64,000 nucleotides of DNA. Source: Gemmatimonadota bacterium (lineage in GTDB: Bacteria; Gemmatimonadota; Gemmatimonadetes; Longimicrobiales; Gaopeijiaceae). Shown here one piece after another: positions 43,638 to 54,439 of this stretch. Position 1 is the first letter of the stretch, and the number at the start of each line of letters is the position of its first letter. The notes under the pieces are model-generated. The model did not search any database and was not told the origin of the DNA. It saw nothing but the letters and a program-made list of their open reading frames with translations. The stretch lies in the NCBI GenBank assembly GCA_040882465.1, contig JBBEBG010000026.1:131974-195973 (forward strand). The letters run 5' to 3'. The translations under genes were made by a program, and so were the position numbers.

Positions 43638-44419
43638 GCGGGACGCCGGCGGCGGCGCGGACGACTTCGGGAAGCCGCAAGAAGTCGGCCCCCGCCGGGA
43701 GAAGCCCGGGGTGCCGCCTCCTTCTCACCTGCGAACACGGGGGAAATCGCGTCCCCGCGCGGTACGCCCGGCTCTTCGGCGGCACAAAGGCGCTCCTCGC
43801 CTCGCACCGGGGGTGGGACCCGGGTGCCTTACCCATCGCGCGGGTCCTGGCGACCGGGCTGGACGCACCGCTCCGGTTCGTCCTGACGACTCGACTGCTC
43901 GTAGATCCGAACCGCTCCCTGGCGAGCCCCGAGCTCTTTTCGGAATTCACGCGAAGCCTTCCCGAGGAAGAGCGGTCCCGAATCATAAGGCTTTATTACC
44001 ACCGCCACCGCGCCGAGGTGGAGCGAATGCTGTGCATGGAGCCGGCGGGGGACGAGCCGATCGTCCATATCGGGATCCACACCTTCACTCCGGTCTGGAA
44101 GGGGAAAAAGAGGGAGGTGGACGTCGGGGTCCTCTTCGATCCGGAGCGCTCGCGGGAGCACCGCTTCTCGCGCCGGTGGATTGAAGAGGTTCGTCGGGAG
44201 CTTCCCAACCTCGTGGTTCGGTCGAACGAACCTTATCGCGGCTCGGACGACGGCCTCACCACGGAGCTACGCCAACGGATCCCGCCGAGCCGGTACCTGG
44301 GAATCGAGCTGGAAGTCTCCCAGCGGCTCGCCGCAGGCAGTCCCGACGTGCGGGGGAAAATTCGCCAAGGGCTGCTCGCCTCCCTGCGCCGCGCCCTACG
44401 CGAGACAGACTTTCCCTGA
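43634..44419 (+). CDS. N-formylglutamate amidohydrolase-like enzyme
   Basis: 261 residues if the start is the CTG at 43634 in the CTGA overlap with the GCS2 stop; I find no in-frame ATG, GTG or TTG before the conserved region, so the start is unusual. The motif LLLTCEHGGNRVP opens the domain (Glu-His zinc ligands as in FGase/HutG-type hydrolases), followed by TTRLLVDPNRSL and, near the end, VHIGIHTFTPVWKGKKREVD and RYLGIELEVSQ. FGase-like enzymes cut amides of glutamate-type substrates with zinc. It fits as the hydrolase that trims or releases the ligase product. Confidence 0.8.
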   Translation: MSGTPAAARTTSGSRKKSAPAGRSPGCRLLLTCEHGGNRVPARYARLFGGTKALLASHRGWDPGALPIARVLATGLDAPLRFVLTTRLLVDPNRSLASPELFSEFTRSLPEEERSRIIRLYYHRHRAEVERMLCMEPAGDEPIVHIGIHTFTPVWKGKKREVDVGVLFDPERSREHRFSRRWIEEVRRELPNLVVRSNEPYRGSDDGLTTELRQRIPPSRYLGIELEVSQRLAAGSPDVRGKIRQGLLASLRRALRETDFP

Positions 44420-44450
44420 GTTCGCGCCCCCGTCGGTCAGCGCGTGTTCG

Positions 44451-44846
44451 TCAGGGCGAAAACGAAGACCGCAGAAAGACGGCTTCCCCATTCGTCTGTC
44501 CGACGTCCATCGTTCCCGACATGCGAAGGATCGTCGTCAGAACCCCGCTGAAGTTCCTGTTTCCACCCGGATAATTGAAGAGGGTGAACGAGACAGTCTC
44601 CGCGCCGGAGCGTTGTCCCGCGACGGTCCCCTGGGGAAAGGTATCCGTGAAATACCAGGTTCCCGTAAAGGTGCCGTTCACTTCCGGCTGAAGGAGGAGC
44701 CGAAGCCCGGGAGCGACCTGACCGAGCGCGCCGACTGCATCCCACTTCCCCTCCATCGTGACTTCGTCCAGACCGGTCGTCGTATCGCAGGCCGCGAGCG
44801 CCAAGAGAGCGATCGGGACCGCGACGCGTATCCTTCTCCGTAACAT
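44451..44846 (-). CDS. Small predicted lipoprotein
   Basis: 131 residues from the ATG at 44846. The N-terminus RRRIRVAVPIALLALAACDTTTG is a lipoprotein signal with lipobox LAAC. The mature part is beta-rich (GTFTGTWYFTDTFPQGTV, VSFTLFNYPGGNRNFSG) like small lipocalin-type or META-type domains. Function unknown. It is convergent with the FGase-like gene (31 bases apart). Confidence 0.55.
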   Translation of the reverse strand: MLRRRIRVAVPIALLALAACDTTTGLDEVTMEGKWDAVGALGQVAPGLRLLLQPEVNGTFTGTWYFTDTFPQGTVAGQRSGAETVSFTLFNYPGGNRNFSGVLTTILRMSGTMDVGQTNGEAVFLRSSFSP

Positions 44847-45085
44847 GATCGTCCGTCCTGCCTGAGGGTGCCTGGGCATGGTTCCGCCGCGGGCGCGGCG
44901 GGGCTCGATGCTTCAACCCTGAATTTACCTGCCGCTCGGATTCAAGTCCATCGGGGAGGGCCTCCGGATGCGTAGATTCGGTGCGCCGCCGCGTTTCGCA
45001 CGGCCTCCCCAACCGGCTCGATGCCGCGGGTCACGCCAACCGCTTGCGCCGACGGCCCACGAGCGGGAGAATTCTTCGCATCGTC

Positions 45086-46726
45086 ATGCATCCGGTACTC
45101 ATCCGATTCACCGCATCGCTCTCCGCCGCGGGGCTGCTCGTCGGCACACTGTTTTTCGCCGCCTCCCTGACGCCGAGCCTCCTCCCGCGCACTTACGTGA
45201 TGCAGGGCATGCTTTCCGGAGGGTCCCTGGCCGCGGGATACGGGATCGGCGTGTTCGGGCGCTGGCTCTGGTCTTACCTGGAGCTGCCGATGCCGGGAAG
45301 GCGTACGGGAAGGATTGCCCTTCTTGTCGCATCCCTGGTGTGCCTCGCGGTCGCCCTGATCTTCCTGCGCCAGGCGGCCGAATGGCAGAATTCGATCCGA
45401 TCGCTGATGGGGCTGGATCCGGTGGACAGCGCACACCCCTTCCGCGTCGGCGGGATCGCATTTCCCGTCTTCGTCGCTCTCCTCGGCGTAGCGAGGCTTT
45501 TTGCGCTGACTTACCAGTTGTTCGCGAGGAAGCTTCACCTCTTCATCCCCCGCCGCGTGGCGCATGCGATCGGGGGTTTCCTTGCGGTCGCCCTCTTCTG
45601 GTCTGTGATCAACGGTGTCCTGTTCGAATACGCGCTTCGCGCCGCGGACTCCTCCTTCCAACAGATTGATGCCCTGATCGAGCCGGAAGTGCAGCGACCC
45701 GACGAGCCCTACAGGACGGGGAGCGCCGAATCCCTGATCGCTTGGGAGGATCTCGGCAGCAGGGGGCGCGAGTTCGTCTCGTCGGGGCCGAGTGGAGAAA
45801 TGATCGCGCACTTCCTCGGCGGCGAGGTGTTGGAACCCCTGCGGGTGTACGTGGGGCTCAACTCCGACGAGTCCATCGAGGCGCGCGCTCAATTGGCCTT
45901 GACGGAACTGAAACGAGTCGGCGGTTTCGAGAGATCCGTGCTGATTGTCGTCACGCCTACCGGCACGGGCTGGATTGATCCGAAGGCGATGGACACCGTC
46001 GAGTTTCTCCACCGTGGGGATGTGGCCAGCGTCGCGGTGCAGTACTCCTACCTCCCGAGCTGGCTCTCGCTGATGGTCGAGCCCGATTACGGTGCGGATA
46101 CGGCGAGGGCTGTGTTCGCTGCCATCTACGGGTACTGGACCGAGCTGCCACCCGATCTCCGCCCGAAACTCTACCTGCATGGATTGAGCCTGGGCGCTCT
46201 CAACTCCGATCGGGGCGCCGATTTTTACGATGTGATTGCCGATCCATATTCGGGCGCCCTCTGGAGCGGGCCGCCATATCGGAGCTCGACATGGCGCACC
46301 GTGACGGAGCTTCGCGATCCCGACTCGCCGGCATGGCTTCCCCGGTTCCGCGACGGTTCGATCGTGCGCTTCACCAACCAACACGATGCCCTCGACGTTT
46401 TGGGCGCCCAGTGGGGCCCGATGCGGATCGTCTTTCTCCAATACGCTAGCGATCCCGTCACCTTCTTCGAGCCGCAGGCGCTGTACCGGAGCCCGAGCTG
46501 GATGAGCCATCCGCGCGGCCCTGAGATTTCGACGCACCTGCGGTGGTTCCCGGTCGTCACGATGCTGCAACTGGCGATTGATGTGGCGGCCGGCGACTCC
46601 GCACCCGTAGGGTACGGGCACGTGTACGCGCCCGAACACTACATTGACGCCTGGCTGGCCGTTACCGAACCGGAGGGGTGGACCGAGGAGGAGATCGCGC
46701 GCCTCAAGTCCCACTTCTCGGGTTAG
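45086..46726 (+). CDS. Alpha/beta-hydrolase of the Abhydrolase_9 type (membrane-anchored)
   Basis: 546 residues from the ATG at 45086. The first ~175 residues contain four or five membrane helices (SLSAAGLLVGTLFFAAS, IALLVASLVCLAVALIF, FPVFVALLGVARLFALTY, AIGGFLAVALFWSVING). The C-terminal half has the nucleophile elbow LHGLSLGALNS (Ser in GLSLG) and a Gly-Thr-Gly-rich VVTPTGTGW, typical of this family of unknown role (DUF2319/Abhydrolase_9). The upstream frame to 44981 is open but has no better start. Confidence 0.75.
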   Translation: MHPVLIRFTASLSAAGLLVGTLFFAASLTPSLLPRTYVMQGMLSGGSLAAGYGIGVFGRWLWSYLELPMPGRRTGRIALLVASLVCLAVALIFLRQAAEWQNSIRSLMGLDPVDSAHPFRVGGIAFPVFVALLGVARLFALTYQLFARKLHLFIPRRVAHAIGGFLAVALFWSVINGVLFEYALRAADSSFQQIDALIEPEVQRPDEPYRTGSAESLIAWEDLGSRGREFVSSGPSGEMIAHFLGGEVLEPLRVYVGLNSDESIEARAQLALTELKRVGGFERSVLIVVTPTGTGWIDPKAMDTVEFLHRGDVASVAVQYSYLPSWLSLMVEPDYGADTARAVFAAIYGYWTELPPDLRPKLYLHGLSLGALNSDRGADFYDVIADPYSGALWSGPPYRSSTWRTVTELRDPDSPAWLPRFRDGSIVRFTNQHDALDVLGAQWGPMRIVFLQYASDPVTFFEPQALYRSPSWMSHPRGPEISTHLRWFPVVTMLQLAIDVAAGDSAPVGYGHVYAPEHYIDAWLAVTEPEGWTEEEIARLKSHFSG

Positions 46727-46793
46727 AAGTGGAACGACTGGAGTCACAGGGGGCGGTCGGTCTCCGGGCACCGCCCCGTAAGGGTGACCCCCG

Positions 46794-48023
46794 TCAGTAA
46801 AGGATCCGCACGCGGATCGTGTCTGGAATCGCGCGCAAGTCCTGCGCCAGCCCCTCGTCGTAGTCCTGGCCGATATCGGTGATCACGTAACCGATCTCCT
46901 CATTCGTCTTGAGGTGCTGGCCCGTGATGTTGATCCCGCGGCTCGCCATGATCTGATTGATTCGTGCGAGGATCCCGGGGACGTTCCTGTGGACGTGCAC
47001 GACCCGGTGCGAACCCTGGAGCTCCGGAAGCTGGAGGTTCGGGAAATTGACCGAGAGGGTCGTGTTTCCCCTTTCCAGGAAATCGAGGAGCTTGGCCGGC
47101 ACGAAACGGCCGATGTTCTCCTGGGCCTCCTGGGTGCTCCCGCCGACGTGCGGCGTCAGGATGACGTTCGGGAGCCCCTGGAGAGGGGAGGTGAAGTGAC
47201 CTCCATCCTCTTTCGGCTCCTCCGGGAAGACGTCTATGGCCGCGCCCCGGACCCGCCCCGTGGCCAGCGCCTCCTTCAGCGCCTCCAAGTCCACCACGAA
47301 GCCACGGCTCAGATTCACGAATACGGCGCCCTTCTTCATCCAGCCGAACTCTCTGGCGCCGATGAAGTTGCGATTCCCGGGAGTCCCATCCACGTGGACG
47401 GTGACGACGTCGGAAGTCTCCAGGAGCTCCCTCAGCGACGCGCAGGGACGCGCATTCCCCAGCGCCATCTTCTCGGCCACGTCGTAGAAGCGCACCTCCA
47501 TCCCGACCGCTTCGGCCACGACTGAAAGCTGAGAACCGATGTTCCCGTACCCGACGATTCCGAGGCGTCGACCGCGGATTTCGCGCGCGCCCTTCGCGCT
47601 CTTCTTCCAAATTCCGCGATGAAGGAGAGCGCTCTTCTCGAAGAGGTCCCGAAAGAGGACGATGATCTCGCCCAGCGCCATCTCCACGACGCTCCGGGTG
47701 TTCGCGAAAGGAGCGTTGAAGACCGCCACACCCCGCTCGAGGCAGGCCTTCAAGTCGATCTGGTTCGTCCCGATGCAGAAAGCCCCCACGACGCTGAGGC
47801 GGCGCGCCGCCTCGACGGCGGTCCGGGTCAGCTGCGTCTTGGATCGAATCCCGAGGACAGCCACGTCCTCGACCCGCTCGACGAGCTCCTCCTCGGAGAG
47901 GCTCCCGGCCACTTCCTCGACATCGAATCCCGCTTCCCGGAAGCGCCCTGCCGCCTCGGGGTGGATTCCTTCGAGGAGGAGGACCTTCTGGCCTTCTTCG
48001 AACGTTTCGATCGGCGGAATCAC
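46794..48023 (-). CDS. serA: D-3-phosphoglycerate dehydrogenase
   Basis: 409 residues from a GTG overlapping the serB stop (GTGA). It has the NAD-binding GIVGYGNIGSQLSVVAEAVGM, substrate-site features (IRSKTQLT, VNLSRGFVVD, and TPHVGGSTQEAQ with the catalytic His) and a C-terminal ACT domain (HRVVHVHRNVPGILARINQI). Length and lack of the extra ASB domain match E. coli SerA, whose ACT domain binds serine and inhibits the enzyme. It catalyses the first step of serine synthesis. Confidence 0.93.
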   Translation of the reverse strand: MIPPIETFEEGQKVLLLEGIHPEAAGRFREAGFDVEEVAGSLSEEELVERVEDVAVLGIRSKTQLTRTAVEAARRLSVVGAFCIGTNQIDLKACLERGVAVFNAPFANTRSVVEMALGEIIVLFRDLFEKSALLHRGIWKKSAKGAREIRGRRLGIVGYGNIGSQLSVVAEAVGMEVRFYDVAEKMALGNARPCASLRELLETSDVVTVHVDGTPGNRNFIGAREFGWMKKGAVFVNLSRGFVVDLEALKEALATGRVRGAAIDVFPEEPKEDGGHFTSPLQGLPNVILTPHVGGSTQEAQENIGRFVPAKLLDFLERGNTTLSVNFPNLQLPELQGSHRVVHVHRNVPGILARINQIMASRGINITGQHLKTNEEIGYVITDIGQDYDEGLAQDLRAIPDTIRVRILY

Positions 48024-48682
48024 GGCTTCTCCAAGAGGGCGATCAACTCGTCCATGGACTTTGCGACAAAATCGGCCTTGGCCACGACGGGGTCCCGGTG
48101 GCGGTTTTCCGTATACGCGATGAAGCCGTCGGCGAGCCCGCGCTCTCGGACCTCCAGGTCCGTGGCCCCGTCACCGATCATCCAGACGGACCTCTCCTTC
48201 TCGCGAAAGCGCTCGACCGCGGCCGGCTTTCCACCTTTGGCGATGACCGTATCGGGGTCCAGCCCGAGGACCCGTCCACTCTCGTCGTAGCGGAACCGAT
48301 GCGCGTGGAGGCCGGAGGGAGAGAGGCCCATACGCTCCAGCGTTGGGAGAATGAGCTCCTCGAAGCCGCCGGATACCACGCCGACCCTGGAAAGGTTCTC
48401 GCGGAAGAAGGCGAGGTTGCGAGCCACGGAGGGGCTGATGTGCTCCCGGATCTCCTCTCCCACCGTGCGGACGAGCCCGCGGTCCGCCGCGAGGACGCCA
48501 AGCCGGCGCTCGAGCGACTCCTCGGCCGAGATTGCGCCGGCCATTCCGAGATCGGTGATCTCGCGGAAGGCGGCCACTCGGGCCTCTCGGTCCGGGGCGC
48601 CGTCGAGGGAGCGGGCGAAAAGCTCGTCCAGTCCCTCAACGGAGACCAACGTGCTGTCGAAGTCGAAGACCAGGAATGACAT
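48020..48682 (-). CDS. serB: Phosphoserine phosphatase-like HAD phosphatase
   Basis: 220 residues from the ATG at 48682. HAD motifs: DFDSTLVSVEG (motif I, two Asp), VVSGGFEELI (motif II), a Lys in KGGKPAAVE and GDGATDLEV (motif IV). The cap helices resemble PSP. It sits directly upstream of serA with a GTGA overlap, which strongly supports a phosphoserine phosphatase role, the last step of serine synthesis. Start chosen at the ATG that begins the DFDST region; a longer frame to 48712 exists. Confidence 0.9.
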   Translation of the reverse strand: MSFLVFDFDSTLVSVEGLDELFARSLDGAPDREARVAAFREITDLGMAGAISAEESLERRLGVLAADRGLVRTVGEEIREHISPSVARNLAFFRENLSRVGVVSGGFEELILPTLERMGLSPSGLHAHRFRYDESGRVLGLDPDTVIAKGGKPAAVERFREKERSVWMIGDGATDLEVRERGLADGFIAYTENRHRDPVVAKADFVAKSMDELIALLEKP

Positions 48683-48920
48683 GGGCCGTGGCGGAGCGTC
48701 TCCCCGGCTCACATGGCCGGGAGAGCATGGTTAGCTAACAGGATCTCCGGGCGTTGCCAACCCCTCGGCATCCTGCGGGCCAACGCCGCCGCGGCAGGCC
48801 GCCAGGCACTGCCTCCTCTTGGCCGCCCCACCCGGCAAGGATAAGATCCGGGGCTCACACACCTCCCCCGCTCTGTCCCGGGGCACACACGCCCGCGAAA
48901 CGCCCCATGGGGAACGATCG

Positions 48921-50600
48921 ATGGCCAAGAAACTCAACGTCTTCAGCTCCCGCATCACCCAACCCAAGTCCCAGGGGGCCTCGCAGGCCATGTTGTACGG
49001 GACCGGGCTCACCACCGAGGACCTCGCGAAGCCCCAGGTGGGGATCGCGAGCGTCTGGTGGGAGGGGAACACCTGCAACATGCACCTGAACGACCTCTCG
49101 GCTCGCGTGAAGGAGGGTGTCGAGGCCGCGGGCCTCGTCGGGATGCGCTTCAATACGATCGGCGTCTCCGACGGGATCTCGATGGGGACCGAGGGGATGA
49201 GTTACTCCCTCCCGTCGAGGGACCTCATCGCGGATTCGATCGAAACGGTGATGGGAGGGCAATGGTACGACGCGAACATCTCCATCCCGGGGTGCGACAA
49301 GAACATGCCCGGGTGCATGATCGCGATCGGACGGATGAATCGGCCCGCGCTGATGGTTTACGGCGGGACGATCCGGGCCGGGCACTCCCGCGGCGAGGTC
49401 GTGGACATCGTCTCGGCCTTCCAGAGTTACGGCGAATACCTGGCGAAACGAATCGACGAGGAGACCCGGCGCGACATCGTCGAGCACGCTTGCCCGGGGG
49501 CGGGGGCGTGCGGCGGAATGTATACCGCGAACACGATGGCTTCCGCGATCGAGGCGCTCGGAATGTCGCTCCCTTACAGCGCCTCTACCCCCGCGGACGA
49601 TCCGGCGAAACTCGAAGAGTGCTTCCGGGCGGGCGCGGCGATCAAGAATCTCCTCGAGCTGGACCTGAAGCCCCGGGACATCATGACCCGCGAGGCGTTC
49701 GAAAATGCGATGGTCATCGTGATCGCCCTAGGGGGCTCCACGAACGCCGTCCTCCACCTGATCGCGATGGCCAGGGCGGTGGACGTTCCCCTCCACCTGG
49801 ATGACTTCCAGCGGGTGAGCGATCGCATCCCCTTCCTCGCCGACCTGAAGCCCTCCGGGCGATACGTCATGGAGGACCTCCACCGGGTAGGCGGGACGCC
49901 GGCCATCATGAAGCTCCTCCTCGGGGAAGGGCTCCTCGAGGGAGGATGTATGACGGTGACCGGGCGGACGCTCGCGGAGAACCTGGAGCCGCTACCGGGG
50001 CTCGCCGATGGACAGGACGTGGTCCGTCCCATGGACGCACCCATCAAAGAAACCGGGCATATCCGCATCCTTTGGGGCAACCTCGCGCCCGGCGGAGCCG
50101 TGGCGAAGATCACGGGGAAGGAAGGTCTTCAGTTCGAGGGTCCCGCGCGTGTATTCGACTCTGAGGAGGAGATGCTTGGCGCCCTCGAGCGAGAAGAGAT
50201 CCAAAAGGGGGACGTCGTCGTGATCCGCTATGAGGGTCCGAAAGGAGGGCCCGGGATGCCCGAGATGCTCACGCCGACCTCCGCGATCATGGGCGCAGGC
50301 CTCGGCGGGGATGTCGCGCTCCTCACCGACGGGCGCTTCTCCGGTGGATCCCACGGATTCCTGATCGGCCACATCGTCCCGGAGGCCCAGGAAGGCGGTC
50401 CCATCGCCCTGGTCCGCGACGGCGACCGGATCGAAATCGACTCCGTCGCGAGCCGAATCACGGTGCAGGTGCCGGAGGCGGAGATGACCCGCCGGAAGGC
50501 GGAGTGGACGATGCCTCCCTACAAGGTGGGGCGGGGGGTGCTCGCGCGGTACATCCGGACCGTGCAGGACGCTTCGCATGGTTGTGTGACTGACGCGTGA
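48921..50600 (+). CDS. ilvD: Dihydroxy-acid dehydratase
   Basis: 559 residues from the ATG at 48921. The three cluster-ligand cysteines are in NTCNMH (Cys52), [10 protein letters not shown] (Cys125) and [11 protein letters not shown] (Cys196); the set of three and the ~560 length match the [2Fe-2S]/short-type IlvD. Lys127 follows as the carbamylated Mg ligand. It dehydrates 2,3-dihydroxy-isovalerate and -methylvalerate in branched-chain amino-acid synthesis. The next gene overlaps its stop by 4 bases. Confidence 0.95.
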   Translation: MAKKLNVFSSRITQPKSQGASQAMLYGTGLTTEDLAKPQVGIASVWWEGNTCNMHLNDLSARVKEGVEAAGLVGMRFNTIGVSDGISMGTEGMSYSLPSRDLIADSIETVMGGQWYDANISIPGCDKNMPGCMIAIGRMNRPALMVYGGTIRAGHSRGEVVDIVSAFQSYGEYLAKRIDEETRRDIVEHACPGAGACGGMYTANTMASAIEALGMSLPYSASTPADDPAKLEECFRAGAAIKNLLELDLKPRDIMTREAFENAMVIVIALGGSTNAVLHLIAMARAVDVPLHLDDFQRVSDRIPFLADLKPSGRYVMEDLHRVGGTPAIMKLLLGEGLLEGGCMTVTGRTLAENLEPLPGLADGQDVVRPMDAPIKETGHIRILWGNLAPGGAVAKITGKEGLQFEGPARVFDSEEEMLGALEREEIQKGDVVVIRYEGPKGGPGMPEMLTPTSAIMGAGLGGDVALLTDGRFSGGSHGFLIGHIVPEAQEGGPIALVRDGDRIEIDSVASRITVQVPEAEMTRRKAEWTMPPYKVGRGVLARYIRTVQDASHGCVTDA

Positions 50601-52156
50601 AGGCCTCGCCCGGCACCCGCCTCCGCGTGGGAGCGATCGACGTCGGTTCGAACGCGATCCGCTTTCTGGCCCGCGAGGTCGCTGGCGACGGGACGCACCG
50701 CGAGCTCGAGAGCGAGCGGCTCGCGGTTCGGCTGGGCGGGGACGTGTTCACCCGCTCCCGCGCCTTTACTCGCGAGACGATGGACGCCGGAGTCGCGGCC
50801 CTCGGCCGGATCCGGCGGCGCATTGACGACCTGGAAATCGTGAACTACCGGGCCGTCGCGACGAGCGCCGTGCGGGAGAGTCGGAACGGGGGAGAGTTCG
50901 TCGAGCGGGTCCGGCGCGAGTCCGGAATCCACCTGGAGACGATCTCCGGGAGCGAGGAGAGCCACCTCGTCTGGCTAGCGGTGAAGGATCGCGTCGCTCT
51001 TGGGCCCTCAAGGTGGCTCATGATGGATCTCGGAGGCGGGAGCGTCGAAGTCTCGGTCGTGGACAAGGACGGGATCCTCTGGACGGAATCGCATACCCTC
51101 GGCTCCGTCCGCCTCCTCCAGGCCTTCGAGGCGGAGGAGGAGTCGAAGGACTACCAGGAGCTCCTCGAGCGGTATGCACACAGCCTCAAGGTCCCGACCG
51201 CGGTCGCCGAGTGGAATCCGGTGGGTGCGATTGCGACCGGAGGGAACATCGAGGCGCTGGCGGAGCTCGCGGGAGTCCCGCGCGGGGACGACGGGGTGTC
51301 GGTCCTCCCGGTGGACGATCTCCGGCGGGTCATGAACAAGCTTGCCCGCCTCAAGGTGCAGGAGCGGGTGAAAAAGCTCGGCCTCCGTGAGGACCGCGCC
51401 GACGTGATCGTCCCCGCGGCCGTCGTATACGAGCGGGTCGCCGAGCTCGCGGGCGCCCGGGAGATCCTCGTCCCCCGCGTCGGGTTGAAGGAGGGACTGC
51501 TCCTCGACCTCACCGACGAGCTGCAGAACCGAAGCGCTCACGCGGACCGGCGCGATCGGGAGATCCGGGCTGCCGCGGTTTCCGTAGGGCGGCGCTTTCA
51601 CTTCGATGAAGCGCACGCTCAACAGGTCGCCTTATTGTCCCTGGCGCTCTTCGACCAGCTTGGGCCCCTGCACGGGCTCGGGGGAAAGGAGCGCCGGCTC
51701 CTCCTCGCGGGAGCGCTTCTGCACGATATCGGACAGTACGTGTCGTACCGCCGGCACCACAAGCACTCCATGTACCTGATCGCGAGCGCCGAGCTTCCGG
51801 GGCTTTCGCCGGAGGACCTCCGCATCGTGGCCCTTCTGGCCCGATACCACCGACGGGCCGAACCGAGGGACGCACACCCCGGATACCAGGAAATGGGCGC
51901 GGCCGGCCGCGAGGTGGTGCGGAAGCTGGCCGCCCTTCTCCGCGTCGCCGACGCCCTCGATCGCGAACATCTCGCGCGCGTCGCCTCCATCACGGCCAAG
52001 ATCGGCGACGACGCCGTGACCCTCCGCATGCAGATCCGGGGAAGTGTGGCCCTCGAGGAATGGGCGCTCTGGAAGAAGGGAAGTATGTTCCAAAAGGTGT
52101 ACGGAAAGGCATTACTGCTTGAGAAGGCGAAGAAGGGCAATGCGAAAGAGTCGTAA
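50597..52156 (+). CDS. Ppx/GppA exopolyphosphatase/pppGpp phosphohydrolase with HD domain
   Basis: 519 residues from a GTG that overlaps the ilvD stop. The actin-like N-terminal domain has [27 protein letters not shown] and the [14 protein letters not shown] region; the C-terminal part is an HD domain ([24 protein letters not shown], with the HD pair and further His). It hydrolyses polyphosphate ends or pppGpp. It lies just before ppk1, so polyphosphate turnover genes are paired. Confidence 0.88.
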   Translation: MKASPGTRLRVGAIDVGSNAIRFLAREVAGDGTHRELESERLAVRLGGDVFTRSRAFTRETMDAGVAALGRIRRRIDDLEIVNYRAVATSAVRESRNGGEFVERVRRESGIHLETISGSEESHLVWLAVKDRVALGPSRWLMMDLGGGSVEVSVVDKDGILWTESHTLGSVRLLQAFEAEEESKDYQELLERYAHSLKVPTAVAEWNPVGAIATGGNIEALAELAGVPRGDDGVSVLPVDDLRRVMNKLARLKVQERVKKLGLREDRADVIVPAAVVYERVAELAGAREILVPRVGLKEGLLLDLTDELQNRSAHADRRDREIRAAAVSVGRRFHFDEAHAQQVALLSLALFDQLGPLHGLGGKERRLLLAGALLHDIGQYVSYRRHHKHSMYLIASAELPGLSPEDLRIVALLARYHRRAEPRDAHPGYQEMGAAGREVVRKLAALLRVADALDREHLARVASITAKIGDDAVTLRMQIRGSVALEEWALWKKGSMFQKVYGKALLLEKAKKGNAKES

Positions 52157-52220
52157 CGATTCGGCCACGACGCGGCGTCGGCTCGTTCCCCATGCCAGGC
52201 AGTACATTAATCTCCACCCC

Positions 52221-54377
52221 ATGGACCTCCGCCTTAGCCAGGCCGTTCAGCCCGCGCCAGTGCCCCCCGGGGCCGAGCTGGATCACCCGTCGCTGTACTT
52301 CAACCGGGAGCTCAGCTGGCTGGACTTCAACCGCCGCGTGCTGCAACAGGCCTTCGACGAGGGACACCCTCTCCTCGAGAGGGTTCGTTTTCTTGGCATC
52401 TCGGCAAGCAACCTGGACGAATTCGTGCAGAAGCGGGTGGGCGGGCTCCGCCGTCTTGAGGCGGCAGGGGTCAGGCAGCGGTCCCCGGACGGGCTGCGGC
52501 CGTCCGAACAACTGCCCGCCGTGCGGGAGGCCATTCGCGCCCTCTCGACAGCGATTCAGCGGGAGTGGGCGGACGAGCTGAGGCCCCTCCTCGCGTCGCG
52601 GGCCGGAATCCGGATCTCGCGGATGTCCGCGCTCGACGAAGCGCAGCGGATGGAGCTCGAGGCGTTCTTCCGGGAACACCTCTATCCAATTCTCACGCCG
52701 CTCGCGGTGGACCCGGGGCACCCCTTCCCCTTCATCTCGAACCTCTCGCTCTCCCTTGCGATCGACATGAGAGAACCGGTCGCCGGTACCCTGCACTTCG
52801 CACGGGTCAAAGTTCCGATGCGGCACGGCCGCTGGATCACTGTCCCCGGCTCAGGGGAGCCGTACCACTTCGTTCCGGTCGAAGAAGTGATCGCGCATTA
52901 CGCGGGGGAGCTGTTCCGGGGAATGGAGATCCTCGGAGTCTTTCCCTTCCGTGTGACGCGCAATGCGGACGTGAGCCGCGAGGAGGAGGAAGCCGAAGAT
53001 CTCATCGAGATGATCTCCGAGGAGCTCCGCGAGCGCCGCCTCGCGCCCGTCGTCCGTCTCGAGGTCGAGGGGACCATGCCACGGCGCGTCCAGGAGCTCC
53101 TTCTGCGAGAGCTCGAACTCGGGCGGGAGGATCTGCTCGAGGTCTCGGGAGAGCTCGCGCTCGAGCACGTCCTCGATCTCGCGAATCTCGATATCCCCAC
53201 GCACCAGTTCGAACGGTGGGACCCGGTCGTTCCCCCTCAGATTGCGGCCGGAGGCGACGCGGACGCCGAAACCGACATCTTCTCCGTGCTCCGGCAGGGC
53301 GACCTCCTCGTCCACCATCCGTACGAATCGTTCTCCGCCACCGTGCAACGCCTCGTAGAGGCTGCCGCGGAAGATCCGTCGGTGCTCGCGATCAAGCAGA
53401 CGCTTTATCGCACATCGGACGATTCGCCTATCGTTCGCGCCCTCCTGAGGGCGGCGGAGCTGGGAAAGCAGGTCGCGGTCCTCGTCGAGGTGAAGGCGCG
53501 ATTCGACGAACAGAACAACATCGAGTGGGCCAGGATCCTGGAGAATGCCGGCGTCCACGTCACCTACGGCCTCGTTGGCTTAAAGACCCACGCGAAGGCA
53601 GTCCTGGTGATTCGGGAGGAAGGCGGGCATCCGCGGGCCTACGCACATGTCGGGACCGGGAACTACCATGTGGGGAATGCCCGCGTGTACACCGACCTCG
53701 GTCTCCTCACCTCCGATCCGGAAATAGGGGGCGACCTCGTCAATCTCTTCCACTTCCTCACCGGATACGCGCCGGCCCAGCCCTACCGGAAGCTCATCGT
53801 TGCACCGGCCTCCATGCGGGCCGCCTTCCGGCGGTCGATCGCTCGGGAGATCGAGCTTCAGGAAGGTGGAACGCCCGGACGGATCGTGGCGAAGATGAAC
53901 GCGTTGGACGATCCGGAGATCATCCGTCAGCTCTACCGCGCGTCGTGCGCCGGGGTGCGCATCGAGCTGGTCGTCCGCGGGCACTGCTCGCTTCGCCCCG
54001 GCCTCCCCGGTTACAGCGAAAACATCCGGGTAGTCAGCCTGATCGGCCGTTTTCTCGAGCACGACCGGATCTTTTTATTTGGAAATGGTGGCGACCCGGC
54101 CGTCTTCATCGGGAGCGCGGACTGGCGGGGCCGGAACCTGGATGCGCGGGTCGAAGCGATCGTCCCCATCACCGAGCCCCGCCTTCGCGACCGCCTGGTA
54201 CAGCTCCTCGAATACGCTTTGGCCGACAACGACCTGGCATGGGAGATGGGAGCCGACGGAGATTATCGGCGCCTGGCCCCGCAGACGGGGGAAGAAAGGC
54301 TGAACCTCCACGAGAAGCTCATGGAAGAGACGCTCCGGCGCCGCGAGCTCGTCGCGCAGGGCGCGACATCGCGTTAG
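52221..54377 (+). CDS. ppk1: Polyphosphate kinase 1
   Basis: 718 residues from the ATG at 52221. The N domain begins [20 protein letters not shown]. The two catalytic histidines are His457 (KTHAKAVLV) and His614 ([11 protein letters not shown]), with [17 protein letters not shown]-style and [10 protein letters not shown] conserved strings around them. It polymerises the gamma-phosphate of ATP into polyphosphate on the membrane. Located 64 bases after ppx. Confidence 0.95.
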   Translation: MDLRLSQAVQPAPVPPGAELDHPSLYFNRELSWLDFNRRVLQQAFDEGHPLLERVRFLGISASNLDEFVQKRVGGLRRLEAAGVRQRSPDGLRPSEQLPAVREAIRALSTAIQREWADELRPLLASRAGIRISRMSALDEAQRMELEAFFREHLYPILTPLAVDPGHPFPFISNLSLSLAIDMREPVAGTLHFARVKVPMRHGRWITVPGSGEPYHFVPVEEVIAHYAGELFRGMEILGVFPFRVTRNADVSREEEEAEDLIEMISEELRERRLAPVVRLEVEGTMPRRVQELLLRELELGREDLLEVSGELALEHVLDLANLDIPTHQFERWDPVVPPQIAAGGDADAETDIFSVLRQGDLLVHHPYESFSATVQRLVEAAAEDPSVLAIKQTLYRTSDDSPIVRALLRAAELGKQVAVLVEVKARFDEQNNIEWARILENAGVHVTYGLVGLKTHAKAVLVIREEGGHPRAYAHVGTGNYHVGNARVYTDLGLLTSDPEIGGDLVNLFHFLTGYAPAQPYRKLIVAPASMRAAFRRSIAREIELQEGGTPGRIVAKMNALDDPEIIRQLYRASCAGVRIELVVRGHCSLRPGLPGYSENIRVVSLIGRFLEHDRIFLFGNGGDPAVFIGSADWRGRNLDARVEAIVPITEPRLRDRLVQLLEYALADNDLAWEMGADGDYRRLAPQTGEERLNLHEKLMEETLRRRELVAQGATSR

Positions 54378-54439
54378 TCGGACGGCTCGGTCCAGCGGGA
54401 AGCACTCCTCCTTCGCACCCTCAAGCGCGCGGAGCGCCA

